Assembly (NCBI GenBank): GCA_034419095.1
Contig: DAOULQ010000168.1
Location: forward strand, 1-17,065
Length of the DNA stretch: 17,065 bases
Reading direction: 5' to 3'
Source: UBA7937 sp034419095
GTDB lineage: Bacteria; Chloroflexota; Anaerolineae; UBA7937
Shown here: positions 1 through 5,365 of the stretch, piece after piece
Numbering within the stretch: the stretch's first letter is position 1
How the letters are laid out: each line of letters begins with the position of its first letter
Program-made: the position numbers and the translations under genes
The notes under the pieces: model-generated
Seen by the model: the letters and a program-made list of their open reading frames with translations, nothing else
Database searches by the model: none
Told to the model about the DNA's origin: nothing

Positions 1-342
1 GTAGAGTATGAGAAGTTGGCTAGTGATGCATCTTTGGAGGCTTCAAAGTCAATCAGAAAGCGAGTCGAAGCGGCAAGGGAGAGGCAACGTCAACGCTTTG
101 GTGGGACACATCTCAGATGCAACGCTGGGATGGGGCCAGGAGAGGTGAGGGAGTATTGTCGGCTCGATGATGCGGGGAGGAGCCTACTTAGGTCTGCTAT
201 GCAGCAATTACAGATGAGTGCCCGGGCCTTTCATCGCATCTTGAAGTTGGCTCGTACCATAACGGATTTAGCTGGGGAAGGAGAGATCACCACCGCACAT
301 CTGGCGGAGGCTATTCAATATCGGCCCAGAAGACAGATGTGA
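1..342 (+). CDS. comM: ComM/YifB family Mg-chelatase-like AAA ATPase, C-terminal end (5' truncated by window)
   Basis: The reading frame is open from base 1 and ends at TGA 340-342, giving about 113 residues; the start lies left of the window. The fragment begins VEYEKL and continues with IRKRVEAARERQRQRF, the hallmark of the C-terminal Mg_chelatase_C domain of ComM/YifB. It then has the helical 'LLRSAMQQLQMSARAFHRIL' block and a final AEAIQYRP motif, which is the normal end of the family. The full protein (about 500 residues) is an AAA+ ATPase; in naturally competent bacteria ComM is a hexameric helicase that promotes branch migration during integration of transformed DNA. Only the C-terminal part can be judged, but the match is clear. 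It is not obviously related to the metabolic genes on the other strand. Confidence 0.88.
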   Translation, partial: VEYEKLASDASLEASKSIRKRVEAARERQRQRFGGTHLRCNAGMGPGEVREYCRLDDAGRSLLRSAMQQLQMSARAFHRILKLARTITDLAGEGEITTAHLAEAIQYRPRRQM

Positions 343-1032
343 GCAGGAATAGGCCCAAAAGGCCTGTTGGTGGTTGCATTTCCGTTAGGCGCTCGATGAA
401 TGGCTGGAGGAGTTGAGAATCTACTTCAACCTGTCCCCTTCGCTTTGGTGATGTTAGCCACTCATTGGCAACATTATCTTGGGCGTTTTTCTCGCGTTAT
501 CTAGTCAATTCTAGCAGTGTACGCCAATACAATCAAGCCGATTTTCCTAGGATAAGCATACTTATGTCAGCAATGTGAAGAAGGGCCTGCCGAGTCAAGA
601 AATGGATTCAAGTCGATACATCGAACGGTCTCCAGAGACCAGACAATAGAGCCCCGTCCGAGGTTAGCGGTCTTTGCGTCGGGGCGCAGGCGCCGAGGTT
701 GCTGAGTGTAGGATCAGCTTGCTGATACGAGCCTTTCACGCCTTTGACGTCGCTAGTTGCAGCTTGTCATGATTTCAGGGCTCTGATCCTACACTGGCAC
801 GCCTTTGCGGGCTCCCAGCAAGGACGCGCTGGATCGAACAGTCTCAGCACACATACCGAACACGGAGATACTAGGATGGAATTCTTGGCCTCTCACGACG
901 CATTCTCACCCTGACTGAACGGTGAAAGCTATCCGTCGACATCGGCTCTCCTGCCAAGGGAGGCAATGGAGTGCGTCTTCTAGTAGATCGCTACGCATGC
1001 GATTGGTGCAGACCTACTAGATATGGGCACGT
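343..1032. other. Gene-free region rich in inverted repeats
   Basis: No convincing coding frame lies between the ComM stop and the tRNA-like sequence. A weak hairpin (AGGCC/GGCCT, 351-365) just after comM has no clear T-tract. GCCCCG/CGGGGC arms lie at 651-656 and 680-685, and a perfect 13-bp inverted repeat at 705-717 and 783-795. An 8-bp inverted repeat (979-986/1014-1021) encloses a smaller one (ATCGC 987-991/GCGAT 999-1003). This density of structure may reflect an untranslated RNA or the end of a mobile element. No known RNA family was recognised. Confidence 0.5.
705..795. repeat. Perfect 13-bp inverted repeat enclosing 65 bp
   Basis: The sequence AGTGTAGGATCAG at 705-717 is exactly complementary to CTGATCCTACACT at 783-795. 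The 65-bp interior contains one copy of the 10-mer CACGCCTTTG (737-746), and a second copy lies just outside (798-807). The arms could be the stem of a structured RNA, or the terminal repeats of a very small non-coding element. No flanking target duplication was evident by eye. Confidence 0.6.
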
Positions 1033-1139
1033 TGGGCGGAGACATACAATATATAGTATGGAGCGGACCGGGATACTGCTAAGGACTTAAAATCCGCTGA
1101 GAGGTGACTCTCGTGCGGGTTCGAATCCCGCCCGCCCCA
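1033..1139 (+). tRNA. Aberrant tRNA-Leu (anticodon UAA): intact 3' half, disrupted 5' half; candidate attachment site
   Basis: From 1086 onward the sequence is a textbook tRNA-Leu 3' half. It has anticodon loop CTTAAAA (1086-1092, anticodon TAA), stem strand TCCGC, a long variable arm GAGAG-GTGA-CTCTC, T arm GCGGG-TTCGAAT-CCCGC (1115-1131), acceptor strand CCGCCCC (1132-1138) and discriminator A1139; CCA is not encoded. The 5' half does not fold normally. The bases just before the loop (AAGGA) pair only three of five positions. A perfect partner, AGCGGA, sits at 1062-1067, 18 nt too early. The best 5' acceptor match is TGGGCGG at 1033-1039 (six of seven pairs), and CATAC/GTATG (1043-1047/1056-1060) could be a D stem without the usual GG loop. 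It is either a tRNA with an insertion, a pseudogene, or a tRNA 3' half carried in the att site of the neighbouring integrase. The 5' boundary is uncertain. Confidence 0.5.
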
Positions 1140-1182
1140 TATGTAGCAGGTGATCGTTCATTAGCTACCAGCTCTCGCGGTC

Positions 1183-1210
1183 AGAGGCTCTCCACGAGGG
1201 GAGAGCCTCT
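1183..1210 (+). terminator. 11-bp GC-rich hairpin downstream of the tRNA-Leu sequence
   Basis: The arms AGAGGCTCTCC (1183-1193) and GGAGAGCCTCT (1200-1210) are perfectly complementary with a 6-nt loop. The sequence that follows (CCATTT) is only weakly T-rich, so it may be an imperfect terminator for tRNA transcription or a structural element of an attachment region. Confidence 0.4.
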
Positions 1211-1228
1211 CCATTTCTGCCTCAAGAT

Positions 1229-1297
1229 TCCAGCAGACTCTCCCATCGCAGCCACTGCCGAAAATCCAGCAGACTTGTCGATTTTGTCCAGCAGACT
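1229..1297. repeat. Three direct copies of the 11-mer TCCAGCAGACT upstream of the integrase gene
   Basis: Exact copies of TCCAGCAGACT lie at 1229-1239, 1265-1275 and 1287-1297, in the same orientation, with start-to-start spacings of 36 and 22 bp. They sit between the tRNA-Leu 3' end and the integrase start at 1339. That is where arm-type integrase or excisionase binding sites occur in tRNA-targeting elements, so this role is likely but inferred. Confidence 0.6.
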
Positions 1298-1338
1298 TTC
1301 CAAACCTGGACTTTCTCCAATACAGAAGGGAGGCCAAG

Positions 1339-1827
1339 ATGGGAAAGGCGCTGAAGTTGGGAGAGATGATCGAGGGGTATCGGCTTCTTTGCCGGGCCGA
1401 GGGAAGAAGCCGCAAGAGCATCCGTTGGTACATGCACAAGCTACGCATCTTCGAGGAGTACCTTCAGAGTCAGGGCTTTCCCCTCGAGGTCGACAAGATC
1501 ACCACTGAACACCTGCGAGAGTTCCTAGTTTACCTCCGTGAGTCCGTGAAAGCCGATGAGCTTAACCTCCAGAAGCCCGCGGCCAATCGACCTCTCTCGT
1601 CCCACACAATCAGAGGGTATGCACAGGTTCTGAAGGCTTTCTTCTCCCGGGCAACCCAGGAGGGGCTCATCGAGAAGAGTCCGGCGAAAGGCCTTGTATC
1701 GCCCGAGGTCCCTCAGACCGTGGCGCCAACCTTCAGCGAAGCTCAAGTCAGACGAATTCTTTCCGTCATAGACAGAGAGAGTCCCATCGGTTTCCGCGAC
1801 TACTGCATCATCCTCACGCTGCTATGA
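1339..1827 (+). pseudogene. Truncated tyrosine recombinase/integrase (XerC/D-like), N-terminal domain only
   Basis: The ATG at 1339 follows a GGAGG-containing stretch (GGGAGGCCAAG). The 162 residues show the SAM-like core-binding domain of phage-type integrases: a four-helix region with 'SRKSIRWYMHKLRIFEEYL' (about residues 24-42), ITTEHLREFLVYLRE (about 54-68) and 'LSSHTIRGYAQVLKAFFSRA' (about 86-105). The start of the catalytic domain, PTFSEAQVRRIL, follows at about 130. The frame ends at TGA right after IILTLL, where the family continues with the first catalytic arginine (usually TGLR.SEL). The Arg, His, Arg/His and Tyr catalytic residues are all missing, and no other + frame downstream supplies them. 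The protein cannot recombine DNA by itself. Its position next to a tRNA 3' half and direct repeats indicates an integrative element that has decayed or been cut. The break coincides with the start of corrinoid-protein homology on the opposite strand. Confidence 0.85.
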
Positions 1828-2011
1828 GCATCTCTGGTATGTAGAACTCCTCACGCTCGAAACGAGCCTCTACCTACCCCATGGCAGGGATGAGATAGTC
1901 ATAGAGGACTTCTGAAGGCCGTGCTCCTCGATTTGTCGCCTTCTCGACAAGGTCTTGTACGGCGGACCCGTCACCGTCAATCGTTTTCTGATAGATCTGC
2001 TGGAGCTCCAT
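1817..2011 (-). pseudogene. N-terminal fragment of a B12-binding corrinoid methyltransferase protein, with an in-frame TAG
   Basis: The start ATG at 2011 has a strong ribosome site (GGGGGAG, five bases upstream). The sequence MELQQIYQKTIDGD, LVEKATNRGARPSEVL and LIPAMG matches the N-terminal helical bundle of MtbC/MttC/MtgC-type corrinoid proteins, which carry methyl groups from an MttB-type methyltransferase to tetrahydrofolate or CoM. After 45 codons there is a TAG (1874-1876). Translation past it gives VEARFEREEFYIPEMLIAA, exactly the continuation expected for the family, before a TGA at 1814-1816. Homology ends at about 1817-1825, where integrase sequence on the other strand begins. The cobalamin-binding Rossmann domain (usual total about 210 residues) is therefore absent. 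The gene is at the downstream end of the - strand set and is the natural partner of the MttB homologue at 14014-15441. It looks doubly broken; use of TAG as pyrrolysine is unlikely because the rest of the gene is gone. Confidence 0.82.
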
Positions 2012-2173
2012 GTCATCTCCCCCTTCTCTGGTAAACATACAGCAGCGAATGCCCCTGGCGTTAGACCACTGGCAGAAGCCTCTTCCTAGGCACCTTTGGG
2101 GTTCCACGAAGCAAGGGTCTACCGTTCCTAGCTGAGCGTCCCCCCTTGCGACCATCTCTTTGTACCCTCCTCA

Positions 2174-3367
2174 TTAGTCCATTCTCCACTGGGGTGATTG
2201 CCTTCGCATCAGCCCCACAAAAACCGCTACACCTGTCAGGGTGATGAGCCCCAGGGCTAGGTACATCCTTCCATATCCAATTGTCTCGGCCACAGGGCCC
2301 ACTGCTACGGTCCCTACGACGACCCCGAGATCGATGCTGGCGGATAGGAACCCTACCGCCGTCCCCCTTACGTCTGGGCCAGCTTGGTCTACTATCATGG
2401 CTGTCAGGGCTGTCCACGTCCCACTCAGGCCTAGTCCGTAGAGGATAGCCACCCCTATCAATAGCCCCCCACTCCTCACCACATCAAGCCCACCCAGAGC
2501 CAGGGCTAGAAGGAGTCCCGCCGGAACGATGATTGCTACCCGTCCGATCTTGTCCGACAGGCGCCCCAAAGGCATCTGCGCCGTGATGCTCGTCAAGCCA
2601 TACCCGGTGAAGAATAGCCCCACGTTGGCTATGTTCCGCTCTATGCCAAGAAGAGGCAAGAATGTATAGATGCAGCCGAAGCTCAGGCCTACAGTGACAC
2701 CCAAGAGATAAGGCACCCAGATGGCGCGTTCACTTGCAGTGTCCATGAAGCTGCCTTCTTCTCTAGCATCCGTGACCGGAGCTCCCTCTCGGACGGGGGT
2801 AACCACAAGAAGGCTCACAGTCGCCACGACAGCAGAGAAGAGGAAGAGAAGAGAGAAATCCAGCCTGGGAAGAAGGACAGCTCCCAGAGCGGGGGCCAAC
2901 ATGAGGGAAAGGGGCGAAGCTACCCCCGCCAGGCCTATGGCCTCTCCACGTCGAGGCGATGGCACCAACTCACTGACCAGAACGGTAGAGGCCGTGGTGA
3001 AAGCGGCTATCCCCATGCCGTGCAACATGCGAGCCAGAAAGAGCATAGGTATTGAACGGGCTAGAGCGTACATGGTGGGCCCGACGATGAAGATGACGCT
3101 GCCGACCATCATAAGTGGCTTTCGCCCCCAGGTATCCATCAATCGTCCTACGACAGGGCGGGCCAAAAGAGCGGTGAAGGCAAACATCCCCATCACTAGG
3201 CCAATCTGCGAGGGTCGACCTCCCACCTCCTTGATATACAATGGCAGAGGAGTGATCAGAAGATCCATGCTGAAGAATAAGAGAAAAGTGCAAGCCACTA
3301 CGAGGTAGAAGGAAAAGGGGTATGAAAACGAATCCTCCGTTTTGTTGAGGGATGGACGCCCGTCCAA
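2174..3367 (-). CDS. Major facilitator superfamily (MFS) transporter
   Basis: This is a hydrophobic protein of about 397 residues with roughly 12 membrane segments, a normal MFS length. Motif A of the loop between segments 2 and 3 is visible as GRLMDTWGRKP near residue 75, and its second-half counterpart GRLSDKIGR near residue 270. The long central loop (about 'TPVREGAPVTDAREEG') is typical. Such proteins move small solutes across the inner membrane by proton or solute coupling; the substrate cannot be told from sequence. Two starts are possible. A TTG at 3391 lacks a clear ribosome site, whereas TTG 3367 is preceded by GGAGG with 4-nt spacing, so the latter is used here; no ATG is available before the first membrane segment. 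It lies 71 bp after the DUF2877 gene in the same direction and is probably co-transcribed. It may import a pathway substrate or export a product. Confidence 0.85.
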   Translation of the reverse strand: MDGRPSLNKTEDSFSYPFSFYLVVACTFLLFFSMDLLITPLPLYIKEVGGRPSQIGLVMGMFAFTALLARPVVGRLMDTWGRKPLMMVGSVIFIVGPTMYALARSIPMLFLARMLHGMGIAAFTTASTVLVSELVPSPRRGEAIGLAGVASPLSLMLAPALGAVLLPRLDFSLLFLFSAVVATVSLLVVTPVREGAPVTDAREEGSFMDTASERAIWVPYLLGVTVGLSFGCIYTFLPLLGIERNIANVGLFFTGYGLTSITAQMPLGRLSDKIGRVAIIVPAGLLLALALGGLDVVRSGGLLIGVAILYGLGLSGTWTALTAMIVDQAGPDVRGTAVGFLSASIDLGVVVGTVAVGPVAETIGYGRMYLALGLITLTGVAVFVGLMRRQSPQWRMD

Positions 3368-3438
3368 GGAACCTCCAAGAGCGCGTATCAACAGAATATC
3401 CCAGTTGGGTTGCCGGTCTCCTACGCATACTCAGCTGT

Positions 3439-4404
3439 CTAAGACAGCACGATGTGCCGGAGATTGCCTATCTCACCTCGCTTCTCCTCACCGTCACGTT
3501 CCACCCGATCGGACAAACAGCGCAGAGCCCAGACCACCCCAAGCAAGACATCCCACCCGGACGAGGCTCCCCGCTCCGTTAGGGCCAGCAGGCTGCTGCT
3601 CACTTCGCTCCGTTGTCTCTGGAGGGAAGCTAGTAACTCCAACAGCTGAGGCGAGAACTGACCACAAGCGGCCCATCGCATCTGGTGCCAACTTATTAGA
3701 GTGGTCTGCTTCTGGACTCCAGCCAGGAGCCTCGTGTTGATGTCCAGAGCCTCTCTCTGCGACAGCCCGAAGCTAGGGCCCAGTAGATGGAATGTGGCCA
3801 TCAAGCCACTCAGGACATCATCTCCCGAGGGGGTCAAGCCTGGTCCTAGCCCGACCAACTCCGGAATCGCCCTCGACACTGAAGCTGAGCGACGACCTGC
3901 CAAACCCTCTCTCAGCAAGGCCAAAGCCCCCTGTGCCTTGTCAAGAACAGTCCCGGGAGGAAAACGCAATTCCTGACCGAACGCCCAGAGCAATAGAGGA
4001 GCCAACCCCCCGCTTGGTGTCCCGTCTCGTGCAAGTACTCGACTCAGGCGACGCAGTGCTTCTCTCGGGTCCCCTTCTCTTGCTGTCAGGTGAGCTTCCC
4101 AGACCTGAGCGTGGCGGCAGTCGATCGTCACTCCAGCTGCGGGAATGGTCAGGAGGCAGGAGCTTGCCCTTGCAGGCATGCCTTTTTCGAGGTGACTCAG
4201 GACCAAAGTTAGCCCTGGCACGACCAGATTGAGCGGGCCCAGTCCACCCGGGCATACTAGTCCCAGAAACTCACCGGCTCCGGTGAGCAAACCACAGGAA
4301 CTATTGAACACCGCCCATACCTCAGCTTCAAAATCGACCCTATTTAAGAGCAGCTGAGCCGGGCGGCCTAGGCAGATGGCTTGCAGATTTGGCATCATAG
4401 GCAT
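3439..4404 (-). CDS. DUF2877 family protein (AllH/YlbF-like, oxamate carbamoyltransferase subunit homologue)
   Basis: This protein of 321 residues carries the diagnostic DUF2877 motif GLGPGLTPSGDD at residues 185-196. Upstream is VWAVFNSSCGLL (about 29-40), which matches the family's usual 'VHSVF...NL' segment, and LGPLNLVVPG (about 55-64). In E. coli the homologue YlbF (AllH) works with FdrA (AllF) and YlbE (AllG) as oxamate carbamoyltransferase, which converts oxalurate and phosphate to oxamate and carbamoyl phosphate during anaerobic allantoin use. Homologues of both partners are upstream on this strand, so a shared complex is likely. Here the gene is separated from them by about 750 bp that includes a terminator-like palindrome. 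It starts at ATG 4404; ATG codons 6 and 9 bases further in are also possible, with AGGG just upstream of them. The exact substrate is unknown. Confidence 0.85.
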   Translation of the reverse strand: MPMMPNLQAICLGRPAQLLLNRVDFEAEVWAVFNSSCGLLTGAGEFLGLVCPGGLGPLNLVVPGLTLVLSHLEKGMPARASSCLLTIPAAGVTIDCRHAQVWEAHLTAREGDPREALRRLSRVLARDGTPSGGLAPLLLWAFGQELRFPPGTVLDKAQGALALLREGLAGRRSASVSRAIPELVGLGPGLTPSGDDVLSGLMATFHLLGPSFGLSQREALDINTRLLAGVQKQTTLISWHQMRWAACGQFSPQLLELLASLQRQRSEVSSSLLALTERGASSGWDVLLGVVWALRCLSDRVERDGEEKRGEIGNLRHIVLS

Positions 4405-4636
4405 CCCTAATGTTCTTTGCCAAGCCTGAGCTGCGGATGGCGATAGGGGGTGTCCCGGGATCCACAGAACTAGCTGTCCTCCTCGGGCACGTCCTCCCTC
4501 CCCAAAGGTCCAAAAAGATGGGCGAGTCAGCCCTATGCGCAGCTTTGAACCCGCCGCAGGTTTTCATGACAATCACCCTCACCACTGCTAGACTGGAGAT
4601 GTCAACCACATCGACGAGCAGTCCACACATCTTCCG

Positions 4637-4672
4637 AAAAACCGACCTCGACGCCCGCCGGCGGGCGTCGAG
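4637..4672 (-). terminator. Terminator-like perfect 26-nt palindrome followed by TTTTT
   Basis: The arms CTCGACGCCCGCC and GGCGGGCGTCGAG (4647-4672) are perfectly complementary over 13 bp. On the - strand they are followed by GTCGGTTTTT, giving a strong GC stem with a nearby T-run. This fits a Rho-independent terminator for the transcript carrying the fdrA genes, about 480 nt past the last stop codon. It implies that the DUF2877 and MFS genes need their own promoter or read-through. Confidence 0.6.
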
Positions 4673-4983
4673 TCTCAACTCGTCAGACGTCAATGCTCTC
4701 TGGACCCTTATTGACCTTGCGATTGTTCTTGGTGCCGCTTCACATAAAGACATCCGCTGCCGTTGATTGCAAGAAGCCACCACGATCCTTCGTCGGCCGT
4801 GTCAGCAATTCGGGATCTAGCGCGTACCCAGCACCACACTCTCCACTTAGAATTCGTATCTGCCGTGGCTAGCTGTATCACGACACCTCTCGCCATCCTA
4901 TCAACTGGCGGAGCATCTGTGATATCTACTGTATTGGTGCTCCATTGCAGCCTAAGTCCCTGTGCCTCTTCCCTATCTCCCCC

Positions 4984-5004
4984 GCTCCCTTCTAACAAGG
5001 GAGC
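4984..5004. repeat. 8-bp hairpin in the fdrA 3' region
   Basis: GCTCCCTT (4984-4991) and AAGGGAGC (4997-5004) are perfectly complementary with a 5-nt loop. No T-run follows on either strand, so it is more likely an mRNA 3'-end structure than a terminator. Confidence 0.4.
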
Positions 5005-5152
5005 AACCCGAATGTTGGATCGTCGTAAAACAAGCGTATAGCGGCCTTCCTGCTATTCCTGGGCTTCCCGGCCAGGCCCGCCACCCGCTACGGTTGCCAA
5101 GCAAGTCATCTCGGTCGACTCGCGACCGGTCAGGAACCGGGTAGAGACGCGC

Positions 5153-5353
5153 CTATAGCAGCCTGTCTAAGAGCGCCATCAGATCCTTCTGACCCGCAGC
5201 CGGAGGTTGCCAATCCACATGCACGACCCATATCCCCTGTTCCTCCAAAGCCTGAGCAAACTCACGGAGCCCCAGGTTGATAACTACAAGATCTTCGATC
5301 AGGATATCTCTGCTTCGTATGTCATCCTGGCTTAGCGTGTCATCCTGTCTCAA
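5153..5353 (-). CDS. Small stand-alone FdrA-type domain protein
   Basis: This protein of 66 residues has LVVINLGLREFAQAL (about 22-36), then the segment 'EEQGIWVVHVDWQPPAAG' (about 37-54) and ends DLMALLDRLL. It resembles short 'fdrA domain' proteins that commonly accompany FdrA and DUF1116 genes; their function is not established. The TTG start at 5353 is supported by AGGAG seven bases upstream, and no ATG or GTG lies in frame. The ribosome site overlaps the TAG stop of fdrA and the genes are only 10 bp apart, so translation is probably coupled. The first 20 residues (MRQDDTLSQDDIRSRDILIE) are polar and contain a repeated QDD, apparently a poorly conserved leader before the folded domain. 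The likely role is an accessory part of the FdrA/DUF1116 complex. Confidence 0.72.
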   Translation of the reverse strand: MRQDDTLSQDDIRSRDILIEDLVVINLGLREFAQALEEQGIWVVHVDWQPPAAGQKDLMALLDRLL

Positions 5354-5360
5354 TCCCTAT

Positions 5361-5365
5361 CTCCT
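5361..5365 (-). promoter_or_regulatory. Ribosome binding site deciding the TTG start at 5353
   Basis: AGGAG reads on the - strand seven bases before TTG 5353 and overlaps the fdrA stop codon (5364-5366). It supports a TTG start and translational coupling. Confidence 0.65.

Larger units (their letters stand above)
4405..5152. other. 748-bp intergenic gap without a convincing gene
   Basis: This gap separates the small FdrA-domain gene from the DUF2877 gene. Open frames exist here (for example 4340-4783 and 4708-4998 on - , 4410-4766 on +), but none has a recognisable family, and the first overlaps the start of the DUF2877 gene. Two clear palindromes are present: a 26-nt one at 4647-4672 and an 8-bp hairpin (GCTCCCTT 4984-4991/AAGGGAGC 4997-5004). 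A TTGACA sequence reads on the - strand at 4600-4605, but no good -10 box follows at the right spacing. In related operons a carbamate kinase often sits nearby; no trace of one was seen. Confidence 0.5.

Noticed and set aside
343..1032. Possible rRNA or CRISPR in the gene-free left region
   Set aside because: No 5S, 16S or 23S hallmark segments and no regularly spaced repeats were found; the repeats are inverted and irregular.
1104..1508. + strand open frame running from the tRNA region into the integrase
   Set aside because: It overlaps the tRNA T arm and the integrase in another frame, with low-complexity composition and no ribosome site.
1874..1876. TAG as a pyrrolysine codon in the corrinoid protein
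   Set aside because: Pyrrolysine is known in the MttB/MtmB/MtbB methyltransferases, not in corrinoid proteins, and the gene is also truncated; point-mutation decay is simpler.
1874..2155. Longer start for the corrinoid fragment at ATG 2155
   Set aside because: The 48 extra residues have no family match, while ATG 2011 has a strong ribosome site and matches the usual protein start.
2721..3308. Long + strand open frame opposite the MFS gene
   Set aside because: It is rich in Arg, Pro, Thr and Ser as expected for the antisense of a hydrophobic protein, has no recognisable domain, and the MFS frame opposite is clearly real.
4340..4783. - strand frame of 147 codons in the intergenic gap
   Set aside because: It crosses the terminator-like palindrome and overlaps the start of the DUF2877 gene in another frame; no protein family was recognised.
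4708..4998. - strand frame of 96 codons with tryptophan-rich segment
   Set aside because: Composition is not clearly non-coding, but there is no recognised family, no good ribosome site, and a TTG start within a hairpin; support is too weak to call a gene.
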